Source of the DNA: Bacillus pumilus
GTDB taxonomy: Bacteria > Bacillota > Bacilli > Bacillales > Bacillaceae
Length of the DNA: 64,000 nucleotides
NCBI RefSeq assembly: GCF_900186955.1
Contig: NZ_LT906438.1
Span: 2,046,001 to 2,110,000 of the forward strand
Reading direction: 5' to 3'
The translations under genes and the position numbers were made by a program. Shown piece after piece: positions 10,534 to 20,695 of the stretch (its first letter is position 1; every line of letters begins with the position of its first letter). Below the pieces are notes generated by a model that did no database searches, was not told the DNA's origin, and was given only the letters and a program-made list of their open reading frames with translations.

Positions 10534-10764
10534 TTATTTCTTTGCTTCGCTTTGAATTTCCCCGAAGCTTGTTTGAATGACAGCATCGCCTCTTACTTTG
10601 ATCGCTGACGTATGCTCAGTAAATTGTGCAATGATGACTTCACCTTTATCGAGCTTTTCGGAATGGTGAAATCTTGTATCAGAGCCTCTAGTTAAGCCGA
10701 TGACATTTACACCATTTTCATTGGCTTTAATCACTACAAAATCAGATGCTTTATTTTCACTCAA
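10534..10764 (-). CDS. mtrB: trp RNA-binding attenuation protein TRAP (MtrB)
   Basis: TRAP is an 11-subunit ring that, with bound tryptophan, wraps GAG/UAG-repeat RNA and shuts off trp genes. The protein is 76 residues: [15 protein letters not shown] at the N-terminus and the core segments [22 protein letters not shown] and [14 protein letters not shown]. The start is a TTG at 10764 placed 6 bases after GGAAGGTG; this gives the same N-terminal length as B. subtilis MtrB. A longer frame to 10848 is spurious, as it runs into mtrA. It lies directly after folE (mtrA), as in B. subtilis. Its target leader is at 3.5-3.7 kb. Confidence 0.95.
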   Translation of the reverse strand: MSENKASDFVVIKANENGVNVIGLTRGSDTRFHHSEKLDKGEVIIAQFTEHTSAIKVRGDAVIQTSFGEIQSEAKK

Positions 10765-10792
10765 TCTGTTCACCTTCCATCTATCTATTGAA

Positions 10793-11362
10793 TTAGTCGT
10801 TTTTAATAAAGGAAAGTACTTCTGCTCTTGCCGCTGCATCATTTGCAAATGTACCGCGTACTGCTGAAGTCACTGTTTTTGCGCCTGGCTTTTTCACTCC
10901 GCGCATCGTCATACACATATGCTCTGCTTCAACGACAATCATCACGCCATGCGGATTGAGTGTTTCCACCATACTATCTGCAATGGTTGATGTGATGCGT
11001 TCCTGAAGCTGCGGGCGTTTGGCAACAGCCTCTACAGCTCTTGCAAGTTTGCTAAGTCCTGTCACTTTTCCGCCGCGCGGAATATAAGCGACATGCGCTT
11101 TTCCGTAAAAAGGTACAAGGTGGTGTTCACACATTGAATGGAAAGCAATATCTTTTACAAGAACGAGTTCTTCGTGGTCTTCACCAAAAATGGTTTTAAA
11201 ATGTTCTTTTGGATCTTCATTTAATCCCGAGAACACTTCTTCATACATTTTTGCTACTCGTTTAGGGGTATCAAGAAGTCCTTCACGATCTGGATCTTCT
11301 CCGATGGCTTTTAATATATCGCGTACTGCGTGTTCGATTAGTTCTTTATTTATTTCACTCAT
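10793..11362 (-). CDS. folE: GTP cyclohydrolase I FolE (MtrA)
   Basis: FolE opens GTP to dihydroneopterin triphosphate, the first step of folate synthesis. It should not be confused with GTP cyclohydrolase II of riboflavin synthesis, which is missing from the rib operon here. The protein is 189 residues with the zinc site in [10 protein letters not shown] (Cys78, His81) and CMTMRGV. The ATG at 11362 follows GGAGGATATAATAC. It forms the two-gene mtrA-mtrB operon. Confidence 0.97.
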   Translation of the reverse strand: MSEINKELIEHAVRDILKAIGEDPDREGLLDTPKRVAKMYEEVFSGLNEDPKEHFKTIFGEDHEELVLVKDIAFHSMCEHHLVPFYGKAHVAYIPRGGKVTGLSKLARAVEAVAKRPQLQERITSTIADSMVETLNPHGVMIVVEAEHMCMTMRGVKKPGAKTVTSAVRGTFANDAAARAEVLSFIKND

Positions 11363-11461
11363 GTATTATATCCTCCAAAGGCGATTACATTTCAATCAGA
11401 TTCTAGCACACTTCAGATCCTAAAAGCAAAGGAGAGCGTTCTAAACGACGCTTTTGAATCA

Positions 11462-11494
11462 AAAGGAAAAGCCCCTTATGAAAGGGGCTTTTCT
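11462..11494 (-). terminator. terminator of hbs
   Basis: GAAAAGCCCCTT-4 nt-AAGGGGCTTTTC on the minus strand followed by CTTTT, between the hbs stop and the folE upstream region. The stem is strong and nearly symmetric, so it may work in both directions. Confidence 0.88.
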
Positions 11495-11552
11495 AGACCA
11501 GTGTGAAACTGTATATGTATAACTCCTGCAATAGGATCATTACACATAACGA

Positions 11553-11831
11553 TTATTTACCTGCCACCGCGTCTTTAAGTGCTTTACCTGGTTTGAAAGC
11601 AGGTACTTTGCTTGCAGGGATTTCGATCTCTGCACCAGTTTGTGGGTTACGTCCTTTACGAGCTGAACGCTCACGTACTTCAAAGTTACCAAAACCGATA
11701 AGTTGGATTTTGTCACCATTTTTAAGTGCATCTAAAATTGTATCAAAAACAGAATCAACTGCTTTTGTCGCGTCTTTTTTAGATAACTCGCTTGCTTCAG
11801 CAACCGCGTTAATAAGTTCTGTCTTGTTCAT
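11553..11831 (-). CDS. hbs: DNA-binding protein HU (HBsu)
   Basis: This is the major nucleoid HU protein, essential in B. subtilis. The 92 residues begin [12 protein letters not shown] and carry [18 protein letters not shown], the HU signature with the DNA-binding arm. An in-frame extension of 11 codons upstream is rejected, because GGAGGAGGTG sits right before ATG 11831. It has its own terminator and a long upstream region (11832-12205) with two possible promoters, consistent with a strongly expressed monocistronic gene. Confidence 0.97.
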   Translation of the reverse strand: MNKTELINAVAEASELSKKDATKAVDSVFDTILDALKNGDKIQLIGFGNFEVRERSARKGRNPQTGAEIEIPASKVPAFKPGKALKDAVAGK

Positions 11832-11938
11832 GCCTTTCACCTCCTCCCAAAAATATGCATTCAATAGATTGTTATCATTTCTTCACAATTCATCTTCTTT
11901 CTATACACTTTTTTTGAAAAAAAGAGCGTCTAGAAAGC

Positions 11939-11967
11939 GGTATACATGGCTTTTCATTAGAAAACAA
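11939..11967 (-). promoter_or_regulatory. possible SigA promoter of hbs (proximal)
   Basis: TTGTTT (11962-11967), 17 bases, TATACC (11939-11944), about 110 bases upstream of hbs. Spacing is ideal but the boxes are only fair matches. B. subtilis hbs is known to have more than one promoter. Confidence 0.4.
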
Positions 11968-12014
11968 CTCTTTGAAGGAATGTTTGTCCAACAAAGTGAA
12001 GATTTTCTGTAAGT

Positions 12015-12043
12015 AGATTAACACATATGAAATACCATATCAA
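12015..12043 (-). promoter_or_regulatory. possible SigA promoter of hbs (distal)
   Basis: TTGATA (12038-12043), 17 bases, TAATCT (12015-12020). Together with the proximal candidate it accounts for part of the 374-base gene-free stretch 11832-12205. I see no ORF or other structure there except the spoIVA terminator. Confidence 0.4.
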
Positions 12044-12170
12044 GCATTTTAAAGGGAAGAATCCTTATTCGTCAAGGATTAAGGGCACTTTTACGAACGA
12101 ATATTCCTAATTTCAGCCTGAATCTGACTAATCTTTATACAATTGTCTTTTTATGACTCATTCCTTACGC

Positions 12171-12199
12171 AAAAAAAGACCCCTGTCAATGAGAGGTCT
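12171..12199 (-). terminator. terminator of spoIVA
   Basis: AGACCTCT-loop-AGGGGTCT followed by TTTTTTTG on the minus strand, six bases after the spoIVA stop. Confidence 0.85.
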
Positions 12200-12205
12200 C
12201 ACATG

Positions 12206-13684
12206 CTATAGAATAATCGCGATCAAACCGCCTGATCCTTCGTTGATGATTCTTTCAAGTGTTTCTTTCAGTTTATATCTTGCATTTTCTGGCATCAGTG
12301 ACAGCTTTGCTTGAATGCCTTCTCTGACAAGGGAGCTGAGTGAGCGCCCAAATATATCTGAATTCCAAATCGAAAGCGGATCATCTTCAAAGTCTTGCAT
12401 TAAGTAGCGGACGAGCTCTTCACTTTGTTTCTCTGTTCCGATAATCGGTGCAAATTCACTTTCTACATCTACCTTAATCATATGAATAGATGGCGCAACC
12501 GCCTTTAGTCTTACGCCAAATCTCGAGCCCTGCCTAATGATTTCTGGCTCATCTAAACTCATATCTGACAAGGCCGGGGCCGCAATTCCGTATCCCGTCT
12601 GCTTCACCATTTTTAAGGCATCTGATACTTGATCATATTCTGTCTTCGCATGCGCAAAATCTTGCATGAGCTCTAGAAGATGGTCTTTCCCTCTAATTTC
12701 TACACCAACCACTTCTTTTAGAATATGGTCATATAGATCATCTGGGGCGTACAGGTCAATCTCCGCAATCCCTTGACCCATTTCAATCCCTGCTAAGCCC
12801 GCTCTTTCAATAAAGTCAAATTCACTGAACTGGCCAACAACACGGTCAACATCTCTTAATCTTTTAATATCCTTTACGGTTTCCTTCACTGAGTCCTGAT
12901 AGCTTTCTCTCAGCCAATGATCTTCTTTTAACACCATGACCCAGCTTGGCAGGTTCACATTCACCTCTAGGACTGGGAATTCATATAATGCTTCACGAAG
13001 CACACTAAGGACGTCTTGCTCTCTCATACTTTCTACACTCATGGAGAGTACTGGAATATCATATTTTTGGCTCAGTTCCTGCCGCAGCGCTTCTGTTTCA
13101 GGATGATAGGGTCTCACAGAGTTGATCACCATAATAAACGGCTTTCCAACCTCTTTGAGTTCATCAATCACACGTTCTTCAGATTCAATATAATCATGTC
13201 TTGGAATTTCTCCAATAGAACCATCCGTTGTAATCACAACACCGATGGTTGAATGCTCTTGAATGACCTTGCGTGTGCCAATTTCCGCTGCTTCATGGAA
13301 CGGAATTGGCTCTTCATACCACGGCGTGTTGATCATTCTTGGACCATTTTCATCTTCATACCCGCGCGCACCAGGGACTGTGTATCCTACACAATCGACA
13401 AGCCTGATGTTGACATCAAGACCGTCACTCACATGAATCGATGCCGCTTGATTCGGAACAAATTTTGGCTCAGTGGTCATAATGGTTTTTCCTGCTGCGC
13501 TTTGCGGCAATTCATCCTGTGCTCTTGCACGATCTGCCTCATTATTGATATTCGGGAGCACCACGAGCTCCATAAACTTTTTAATAAACGTAGATTTCCC
13601 TGTACGAACAGCGCCAACGACTCCTAAATATATATCGCCTCCTGTTCGTTCAGCGATATCCTTGAAAATATCGACTTTTTCCAA
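12206..13684 (-). CDS. spoIVA: spore coat morphogenetic ATPase SpoIVA
   Basis: SpoIVA hydrolyses ATP to polymerise on the outer forespore membrane and forms the basement layer on which the coat assembles. The protein is 492 residues, the B. subtilis length. The Walker A motif GAVRTGKS is at residues 24-31 in a TRAFAC GTPase-like domain, followed by LVDCVGY. The C-terminus GGLIAIIL matches the conserved membrane-targeting end. The start is TTG 13684 after GGGAGGGG; the frame upstream to 13741 has no signal. A SigE-type promoter precedes it. Confidence 0.97.
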   Translation of the reverse strand: MEKVDIFKDIAERTGGDIYLGVVGAVRTGKSTFIKKFMELVVLPNINNEADRARAQDELPQSAAGKTIMTTEPKFVPNQAASIHVSDGLDVNIRLVDCVGYTVPGARGYEDENGPRMINTPWYEEPIPFHEAAEIGTRKVIQEHSTIGVVITTDGSIGEIPRHDYIESEERVIDELKEVGKPFIMVINSVRPYHPETEALRQELSQKYDIPVLSMSVESMREQDVLSVLREALYEFPVLEVNVNLPSWVMVLKEDHWLRESYQDSVKETVKDIKRLRDVDRVVGQFSEFDFIERAGLAGIEMGQGIAEIDLYAPDDLYDHILKEVVGVEIRGKDHLLELMQDFAHAKTEYDQVSDALKMVKQTGYGIAAPALSDMSLDEPEIIRQGSRFGVRLKAVAPSIHMIKVDVESEFAPIIGTEKQSEELVRYLMQDFEDDPLSIWNSDIFGRSLSSLVREGIQAKLSLMPENARYKLKETLERIINEGSGGLIAIIL

Positions 13685-13773
13685 GTGATCCCCTCCCGGA
13701 CTTGCTATCCTCGTTTTCAAATAAAATACTCTATTCTTCAATCAAACTTGCTTGAAAGGTGTCTGGACAATAT

Positions 13774-13804
13774 ATGTGTATGACGTTGTCCTATTTGAAT
13801 ATGA
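13774..13804 (-). promoter_or_regulatory. SigE promoter of spoIVA
   Basis: TCATATT (13798-13804), 15 bases, CATACACAT (13774-13782) on the minus strand, close to the SigE consensus. It lies about 90 bases upstream of spoIVA, a mother-cell gene known to be SigE-controlled. Confidence 0.78.
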
Positions 13805-13838
13805 CACCTTTTTTTGTTTTGAGAGTATGTTTAGCCAT

Positions 13839-13880
13839 AAAAAAACCTTTCTCCTCATTTATATGCAGAGGAAAAAGGTT
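13839..13880 (-). terminator. terminator of yphF
   Basis: AACCTTTTTCCTC-11 nt-GAGGAGAAAGGTT then TTTTTTA on the minus strand, 10 bases after the yphF stop. Confidence 0.88.
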
Positions 13881-13889
13881 CATTCTTGT

Positions 13890-14618
13890 TTATGACGTCT
13901 TTTTTTCTAAAAAGTCAGGCTCACCTTTTTTGTTGATGGTATATGGGACAGAAAACGCGGGTACAAACGGGGTTTCCTGCCAATAGACATCTTGAATGTT
14001 TTCACCTGGTTTCAGCTTTCGTTTCGTATTCTTCAAAATATGAGCAAAATCACTGCGGTAATCCACATAGATTTCGCCATTTGATGAAATCAGTAATGGG
14101 AGGGAATTCCCTGTCACCGGGCTCATGACCGTAGGCGGCGATTTTAAGCCTAGCTTTTTTTCATTTAACGTATATAAATTGTTTGATACTACTTTGCCGT
14201 ATGGCGGATATGTATGTTCATCTTGATATATTTTGATTCTAAGCCGTAATTCACTGATGGTTTGCGTCATTTTGACATCAAGCAGTTTCACAGTTGGGTT
14301 TTTTTCGACGTCTGTGAGGACATACATATATTCCCCTCCGCCTTCAAAGGATGTAGACGGTACATCGTGTAAATATCTTGGTGACAAGCGCTTAAAGTCG
14401 ATGACGTACTTTTGATAAACCGGCGTGTCTGCTTCTTTCGTTTCAATCGGCAAAAGACCATTTGTTGCTTTTTGAAATTCCTCAATCGCTGTCTGAACGC
14501 TTTGCAGTTGCTCTTCGTACGGCACACGGTTTTCAGTTTTGCGATTTTCTGGATACAGACATCCTGTTAGTAAAATAAGTGCTAACAACGTGACACTGAC
14601 TTTTGCTTTGATCATCAC
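13890..14618 (-). CDS. yphF: lipoprotein YphF, function unknown
   Basis: A 242-residue predicted lipoprotein: N-terminal hydrophobic segment then the lipobox LLTGC (cysteine at about residue 20), so it should be anchored on the outer face of the membrane. The rest is soluble and mixed alpha/beta, with no catalytic motif I recognise. Position between spoIVA and yphE, and sequence, agree with B. subtilis YphF. It is probably co-transcribed with yphE, 16 bases upstream. No function is claimed. Confidence 0.85.
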   Translation of the reverse strand: MMIKAKVSVTLLALILLTGCLYPENRKTENRVPYEEQLQSVQTAIEEFQKATNGLLPIETKEADTPVYQKYVIDFKRLSPRYLHDVPSTSFEGGGEYMYVLTDVEKNPTVKLLDVKMTQTISELRLRIKIYQDEHTYPPYGKVVSNNLYTLNEKKLGLKSPPTVMSPVTGNSLPLLISSNGEIYVDYRSDFAHILKNTKRKLKPGENIQDVYWQETPFVPAFSVPYTINKKGEPDFLEKKTS

Positions 14619-14633
14619 ATTCTTCCTTTTTCT

Positions 14634-14837
14634 TTATTCATTGACCGGCCCGCTAAATACAACTAAAAACACAATGATACCTGATATCAGCATCAAGCTG
14701 TATGCGACGGTCGAGGCTGTTATTTTAAGAACCCGGCTCTTCAGCTTAAATCGACTGAAATAAATGGTTACTACAGCTAAAAACATGAGCCCCATTGAAC
14801 CAAGTGCAAACCACATCTTGATTAAAGCAAAACTCAT
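14634..14837 (-). CDS. yphE: small membrane protein YphE (DUF2768-like)
   Basis: The protein has 67 residues. Two hydrophobic segments (about 5-27 and 42-63) separated by a basic loop (FSRFKLKSR) predict two membrane spans. Length, context and sequence fit YphE of B. subtilis, a DUF2768-type protein of unknown role. It has a plausible AAAGGGGG ribosome site. It lies immediately upstream of yphF on the same strand and is likely in one transcript with it. Confidence 0.82.
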   Translation of the reverse strand: MSFALIKMWFALGSMGLMFLAVVTIYFSRFKLKSRVLKITASTVAYSLMLISGIIVFLVVFSGPVNE

Positions 14838-14946
14838 CGTGCCTGTCCCCCTTTAAAACGAACAAATTGTAAGCGTTTATATTTCATTCTAAACCAAAAA
14901 TAAGGTAAATATCAATCATTTTTCCAATCATTCAGAAAAAAGCGCA

Positions 14947-14984
14947 TAAAAAAACTGAAGCAAAGAGGGGGACTCCGCTTCAGT
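14947..14984 (-). terminator. terminator downstream of gpsA
   Basis: ACTGAAGC-15 nt-GCTTCAGT followed by TTTTTTATG on the minus strand. It is about 120 bases after the gpsA stop; nothing else is recognisable in between. Confidence 0.82.
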
Positions 14985-15103
14985 CATTAGGTCGACTATT
15001 TTTCCTCATTCTGTAGAGGCAAAGCTCTATTCAAACTTCATTGCTATGTTATGCAAGTCTTCCCCTTCTTGCATCCTCTACATGCCTAAGTTCAGTCTTC
15101 CAT

Positions 15104-16141
15104 TTATTTTGTTTGGTTTTCAAACATGTTCACAAGGTCTTCCATTTCATGTGTTTTCACACGTGCCATCAATGATTCGACCGCATCGTCGACCTTTTTC
15201 CCTTCAAACAGGACGTGGTAAAGCGCCTCTGTGATCGGCATGCTGACCTTGTATTCTTTGGAGAGCTGATAAGCGCCTTTTGTTGTACGGACGCCTTCGA
15301 CGACCATCCCCATTTTTTCAAGCACTTCTTCAAGCTTATACCCTTTACCAAGCAGATTTCCGCAGCGCCAGTTACGTGAATGAACACTTGTACATGTCAC
15401 GATCAAATCTCCAACGCCCGTTAAACCGGCAAATGTCAGAGGATTCCCTCCCATTTTTGTACCGAGACGTGCGATTTCAGCGAGTCCTCTAGTGATGAGC
15501 GCCGCTTTTGCATTGTCACCATATCCAAGCCCGTCTGTGATCCCTGCCGCAAGAGCAATGATATTTTTCAGTGCGCCGCCAATTTCTACACCAATCACAT
15601 CAGGGTTTGTATAAACTCTAAAGTTGTTGTTCATGAACAAATCTTGAACAAATTGAGCCGCTTCAATATTTTCTGATGAGACAGTGACAGTTGTCGGGTG
15701 ACGCAAGCCTACTTCCTCGGCGTGGCTCGGTCCTGATAAGACGACGACAGCTTCTCTTTTCTCATCCGGGACTTCTTGTTCAATCATTTGAGATATTCTC
15801 AGAAGTGTATCTGGTTCAATTCCTTTACTTACATGGACAAACGGCACTTTCGACGTAATCAGCTCATTTGCCTGCTTCAACACTTCACGAATGGCCTTTG
15901 TTGGCACAGCGACAATAATAGCGTCTGTCCCCTCTAACGCCTGCTTCATGTCTGTCGTCGCCTGAATGGACGCAGGCAGTGCGACATTTGGTAAGTAATC
16001 ATGATTTTCATGTTTCTCATTGATTTGGTCAATGAGCTCTTGTCTATGTCCCCACATGTGTACATCATGATGATTATCAGCTAATACAAGAGCAAGGGCT
16101 GTTCCCCAGCTTCCTGCTCCAAGTACTGAAATTTTCTTCAT
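15104..16141 (-). CDS. gpsA: glycerol-3-phosphate dehydrogenase [NAD(P)+] GpsA
   Basis: GpsA reduces dihydroxyacetone phosphate to sn-glycerol-3-phosphate for phospholipid and teichoic acid synthesis. The protein is 345 residues with the NAD-binding [10 protein letters not shown] at about residues 7-16 and [12 protein letters not shown] around the catalytic lysine. The ATG at 16141 follows AAGGGTGAGCAGA; the GTG three codons upstream overlaps that site. It starts only 14 bases after der and is probably co-transcribed with it. Confidence 0.96.
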   Translation of the reverse strand: MKKISVLGAGSWGTALALVLADNHHDVHMWGHRQELIDQINEKHENHDYLPNVALPASIQATTDMKQALEGTDAIIVAVPTKAIREVLKQANELITSKVPFVHVSKGIEPDTLLRISQMIEQEVPDEKREAVVVLSGPSHAEEVGLRHPTTVTVSSENIEAAQFVQDLFMNNNFRVYTNPDVIGVEIGGALKNIIALAAGITDGLGYGDNAKAALITRGLAEIARLGTKMGGNPLTFAGLTGVGDLIVTCTSVHSRNWRCGNLLGKGYKLEEVLEKMGMVVEGVRTTKGAYQLSKEYKVSMPITEALYHVLFEGKKVDDAVESLMARVKTHEMEDLVNMFENQTK

Positions 16142-16155
16142 TCTGCTCACCCTTT

Positions 16156-17466
16156 TTATTTTCTCGCTCTCGCAAATATTTTAATCGGTGTTCCTTCAAA
16201 ACCAAACGCATCTCGAATGCGATTTTCTAGGAAACGTTCATAAGAAAAGTGCATAAGCTCTGGATCGTTTACAAACACAACAAAGGACGGAGGCTTAATC
16301 GCCACCTGTGTCGCATAGTAAATTTTCAGGCGCTGTCCATTATGAGTCGGCGTTGGATTCATTGCTACTGCATCCATGATGATATCGTTCAAAATATTCG
16401 TTTGAACGCGCATCGCATGATTTTCACTAGCTGTAATAATGGACGGCATTAACGTATGAATTCTCTTTTTCGTGAGAGCAGACATAAACAAGACAGGAGC
16501 ATAATCTAGGAATTGAAAATGCTCACGAATGTTTTGCTCAAATTCCTTCATCGTACGCTCATCTTTTTCAACAGCGTCCCATTTGTTCACAACGATCACA
16601 ACGGCTTTACCAGCTTCGTGTGCATAGCCCGCAATACGTTTATCCTGCTCAATAATGCCTTCTTCACCGTCTAGAACAACAGCGACAACATCAGAACGAT
16701 CAATGGCTTTTAATGCACGAAGCACACTGTATTTCTCTGTTGTTTCGTATACTTTTCCTTTTTTTCTCATACCTGCTGTATCAACAATGACAAAATCACG
16801 CTGATTGTACGTAAACATCGTATCGACAGCATCTCTTGTTGTACCAGCGATGTTGCTGACAATGACGCGGTCTTCTCCGAGCATCGCATTCACTAAAGAA
16901 GATTTCCCTACATTCGGGCGACCGATTAAGCAGAACTGGACAACTTGTTCGTCATACTGCGTATCTGGTAAGTTCTTAAAGTGTTCTGCAACAGCATCAA
17001 GTAGATCACCAAGACCTAATCCGTGCGTTCCAGAAATCGGATATGGCTCGCCAAACCCTAGTGCATAAAAGTCATACACGTCACTTCTCATTTCAGGGTT
17101 GTCCAGTTTATTGACAGCAAGTACAACTGGCTTTTTCGTGCGATATAAAATTTTTGCGACTTCTTCATCCGCTGATGTCACACCATCTCGGCCATTCACC
17201 ATAAAGATAATGACATCCGCTTCATCCATTGCAATTTCTGCTTGATGGCGAATTTGCGCTAAAAATGGCTCATCTCCAATATCAATTCCACCAGTATCTA
17301 TTAAGTTAAAGTCATAATTTAACCATTCAGCAGAGCTATAAATACGATCTCTTGTTACACCAGGTGTGTCTTCTACAATCGATATTCTTTCGCCTGCGAT
17401 TCGATTAAAAATTGTAGATTTTCCAACGTTGGGCCTTCCAACAATGGCTACGACAGGTTTACCCAT
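16156..17466 (-). CDS. der: ribosome-assembly GTPase Der (EngA)
   Basis: Der is the essential GTPase with two tandem G domains that takes part in 50S assembly. The protein is 436 residues. GRPNVGKST lies at about residue 10 and a second GRPNVGKSS at about 182, each with its own DTxG switch and NKxD, followed by a KH-like C-terminal domain. Start ATG 17466 has AAGGAAGGG before it; 16 further upstream codons are open but unsupported. Confidence 0.97.
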   Translation of the reverse strand: MGKPVVAIVGRPNVGKSTIFNRIAGERISIVEDTPGVTRDRIYSSAEWLNYDFNLIDTGGIDIGDEPFLAQIRHQAEIAMDEADVIIFMVNGRDGVTSADEEVAKILYRTKKPVVLAVNKLDNPEMRSDVYDFYALGFGEPYPISGTHGLGLGDLLDAVAEHFKNLPDTQYDEQVVQFCLIGRPNVGKSSLVNAMLGEDRVIVSNIAGTTRDAVDTMFTYNQRDFVIVDTAGMRKKGKVYETTEKYSVLRALKAIDRSDVVAVVLDGEEGIIEQDKRIAGYAHEAGKAVVIVVNKWDAVEKDERTMKEFEQNIREHFQFLDYAPVLFMSALTKKRIHTLMPSIITASENHAMRVQTNILNDIIMDAVAMNPTPTHNGQRLKIYYATQVAIKPPSFVVFVNDPELMHFSYERFLENRIRDAFGFEGTPIKIFARARK

Positions 17467-17552
17467 AGTACCCTTCCTTTCAATCCAGCCGCGATTCAAT
17501 ATGTTCATCATCATGTTTCAACCGGGATTTAAAATTTTCATTCAGTTTTATG

Positions 17553-17580
17553 AAATAAACCCTTCAAACATGAAGGGTTC
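17553..17580 (-). terminator. terminator after ypzH
   Basis: AACCCTTCA-4 nt-TGAAGGGTT followed by TATTTCAT on the minus strand. The U-tract is short, so some read-through into der is possible. Confidence 0.65.
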
Positions 17581-17625
17581 AACTTATATATTATATCAAT
17601 TTTTAATCAGACCACAATGAATAAC

Positions 17626-17820
17626 TTAAAAATGTTTGACAATCAAGTAAAGATCTTCTCCAATTCCGTGTGCAATTCCATCTAAAATGGCCTCTAAATT
17701 CATGGCGTACATGTCGAGTTCTTCTTTATTTTCACAGAAAAAAACGGCTGTTCCGCCCATGACCCGCTCTTTATTTGTTGTAGCCACAGCGAGTATAAAT
17801 TGTTCAATGGTGTTCGCCAT
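17626..17820 (-). CDS. ypzH: YpzH, capping-complex subunit for YIEGIA
   Basis: A 64-residue soluble protein with the conserved AVFFCENKEELDMY and LEAILDGIAHG segments. Databases name this family 'capping complex subunit for YIEGIA', because it always accompanies the YIEGIA membrane protein encoded directly upstream (6-base gap). The GAGG site is 9 bases from the ATG. The function is not established; the partnership is inferred from conserved gene pairing. Confidence 0.82.
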   Translation of the reverse strand: MANTIEQFILAVATTNKERVMGGTAVFFCENKEELDMYAMNLEAILDGIAHGIGEDLYLIVKHF

Positions 17821-17826
17821 GCCCTA

Positions 17827-18711
17827 TTACCTCACTTTCTTTTTTATGAACTCTGTCGGCATTCTGATGGCATTTTCTAAAATGGGTACTTCTTCTAATA
17901 CACGGACAGCGAGATCTTCACGATACCATTGCGGTAAAATGAACACGCCAAGTGTGCCGTTATTCAAATCACGCTTTGCGAGCGGACAGAGTGATGGTTC
18001 ACCAGAGTCGCGATACACACCAAGTACATTGGATAAATCAAATAAAATGGCTTGCCGCTGCCCAAGGTTGGCAATCGTTGTGGCTGCGTTGAAATTTTTC
18101 GGTGTCAAAATAAAGCCCATCCCATGCTCTAATATGAGCTTTTGCTTTTCGGGCAGTCCGATATTCATGATGTAAATATCGTTCACATAAAGCCCTGCCC
18201 CATCAAAGCGAAGCTCTCCTTTTTGTATGTTGACAATATCCTTTAATTGGCTGCCAGACATTAATAGCTTTGCCAAGAAAAAACAAAGAATACCGACCAC
18301 TGTCCCTATAACGAGCGAGAAGAAAATACAGGCTGTGGTCGTAATCAGTGCCGTGAGAATCGCAATATAATTTCGGCTTTCAAAGGCAATGGCAATGCCT
18401 TCTATATATGTACTGCCTCTTGAGACTAGCTCATATGAATCCATTTGAGTTAACGTATTTCTTTCCATATTGCGGACATCTCTGAATTGCGTGGCCGCCA
18501 GCGTGAGAAAGGTAATCGCCGTAAATTCCTCCTGAATGAGTGCAGGCATAATGATCGCACCAAGTCCTGAAGCGATAAAACCAAGCGCAATGTGAATCAC
18601 TTGTCCATGAATATACGTAGGGTATTGCCGGTAATCTGTTCTTAACATATAAAGCCTGGCCGCCATCCCAAAGATGACACCAATAATCACAGGAAACGTA
18701 TAATCCGTCAT
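17827..18711 (-). CDS. seaA: YIEGIA-family membrane protein SeaA (YphB)
   Basis: A 294-residue integral membrane protein with several hydrophobic segments in the first 160 residues and a soluble C-terminal part. It carries the family-defining STYIEGIA motif at about residue 100. In B. subtilis the orthologue YphB/SeaA is linked to spore envelope assembly. Its ATG overlaps the yphA stop as ATGA, and its own ribosome site is poor, so translation is likely coupled to yphA. Neighbours ypzH and yphA complete a conserved three-gene module. Confidence 0.84.
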   Translation of the reverse strand: MTDYTFPVIIGVIFGMAARLYMLRTDYRQYPTYIHGQVIHIALGFIASGLGAIIMPALIQEEFTAITFLTLAATQFRDVRNMERNTLTQMDSYELVSRGSTYIEGIAIAFESRNYIAILTALITTTACIFFSLVIGTVVGILCFFLAKLLMSGSQLKDIVNIQKGELRFDGAGLYVNDIYIMNIGLPEKQKLILEHGMGFILTPKNFNAATTIANLGQRQAILFDLSNVLGVYRDSGEPSLCPLAKRDLNNGTLGVFILPQWYREDLAVRVLEEVPILENAIRMPTEFIKKKVR

Positions 18712-19310
18712 GTTGATTTTGCAGCCCCTTTTACTGGTTTTCTTGATGAACGGGCGTTCAAGAGCTTTTCAAGCTGATCGACACCTAATAGGAAGATGGA
18801 CCCTTGAACAACAAGGGACAGAAAAGAGAGATCTCCAATGACAATCGATGATGTCAGGCGGTGAATTGTGAGCGCATAAAGGGCTTCGCCAAGACATACA
18901 GCCATCATCCATAGGGTGACTCGTTCTGTAAAATGATGTCCATATGTCAAAGACATCAAGATCAGCAAGGCAAATACGACCCAATCCACTTTTATTAGCG
19001 TGAACCAAACCGGATCATATAATGCAAAAATCATAAAAAAGGCATATGCGCTCACCATAGAACCTAATTGTATGATTCTCATTATTTGATGCCCAGACCG
19101 GAATATAACGAAACCCGCACATGCATATAAAAAGGTCATCAAGTACCCCGCATTCAGGCTCATATCAAATATGGATATCATGAAATGACTACATATAATA
19201 TGGACAAGGACAAAGACGCCTAGCACATTGCGCCATGAGCTTTTTTCCATAATAAATGTCACGATAATCCAAACGAACCATATGGACCAATAATAGTACA
19301 AATCCTCCAA
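18708..19310 (-). CDS. yphA: membrane protein YphA
   Basis: A 200-residue, very hydrophobic protein with about six predicted membrane spans and a short basic C-terminal tail (SSRKPVKGAAK). The start is TTG 19310 behind GAGGTGATG. Sequence and position match B. subtilis YphA. No catalytic motif is visible. It is the first gene of the yphA-seaA-ypzH module, and I infer a role with SeaA in the spore envelope only from the gene order. Confidence 0.8.
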   Translation of the reverse strand: MEDLYYYWSIWFVWIIVTFIMEKSSWRNVLGVFVLVHIICSHFMISIFDMSLNAGYLMTFLYACAGFVIFRSGHQIMRIIQLGSMVSAYAFFMIFALYDPVWFTLIKVDWVVFALLILMSLTYGHHFTERVTLWMMAVCLGEALYALTIHRLTSSIVIGDLSFLSLVVQGSIFLLGVDQLEKLLNARSSRKPVKGAAKST

Positions 19311-19430
19311 CGTCTCATCACCTCAATTACATTATGGGAAAATCCCCAATTTTTAAACGTAAGGGATCGCTTTGGGCATTGTATGAAATAAACAAGAGGT
19401 GACACCCTAATGGTTGAGGAGGGATGTATG

Positions 19431-19562
19431 ATGGGAAAAGATAGACAGGAAAAACGCTTAAAGGCATCAAAAAGAGTGGAATCTGACCGTGATCAATCCA
19501 TTCATTATAAAGGGGCAACAGCATTAGAAGGTCCAGATAGTGCGCGAAAAAGAAATCAATAA
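19431..19562 (+). CDS. ypzI: small protein YpzI
   Basis: A 43-codon gene on the plus strand starting MGKDRQEKRLKASKRVESDR and ending SARKRNQ. It is highly charged and hydrophilic and matches the YpzI-like family of short Bacillaceae proteins, role unknown. AGGAGGG lies 8 bases upstream of the ATG at 19431; another ATG at 19428 is in frame. It is one of few plus-strand genes here and is transcribed away from yphA. Confidence 0.78.
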   Translation: MGKDRQEKRLKASKRVESDRDQSIHYKGATALEGPDSARKRNQ

Positions 19563-19590
19563 AAAAAGGCATGTGATGACCACATGCCTT
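19561..19590. terminator. shared hairpin between ypzI and fni
   Basis: AAGGCATGTG-5 nt-CACATGCCTT, 10-bp stem. On the minus strand it is followed by TTTTTTT and so terminates fni. On the plus strand, where it follows the ypzI stop directly, the U-tract is missing. Confidence 0.85.
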
Positions 19591-19613
19591 AGATGTTTAA
19601 GGGCTAAACTTGC

Positions 19614-20687
<1,074 letters not shown>

Positions 20688-20695
20688 TCACCAAA

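Noticed and set aside
10793..11362. folE (GTP cyclohydrolase I) as a replacement for the missing GTP cyclohydrolase II
   Set aside because: FolE makes dihydroneopterin triphosphate for folate; it is a different fold and product and cannot feed RibD/RibH.
11503..12012. 169-codon plus-strand ORF across hbs and its upstream region
   Set aside because: Covers hbs in antisense; the codons are the reverse reading of HU and the remainder is AT-rich promoter DNA.
14869..14884. cre-like sequence TGTAAGCGTTTATA upstream of yphE
   Set aside because: One arm ends TA instead of CA, and a CcpA role for yphE has no support; chance match likely.
17687..18175. 162-codon plus-strand ORF opposite ypzH/seaA
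   Set aside because: Antisense to two recognised genes; composition is typical of a reverse-complement reading.
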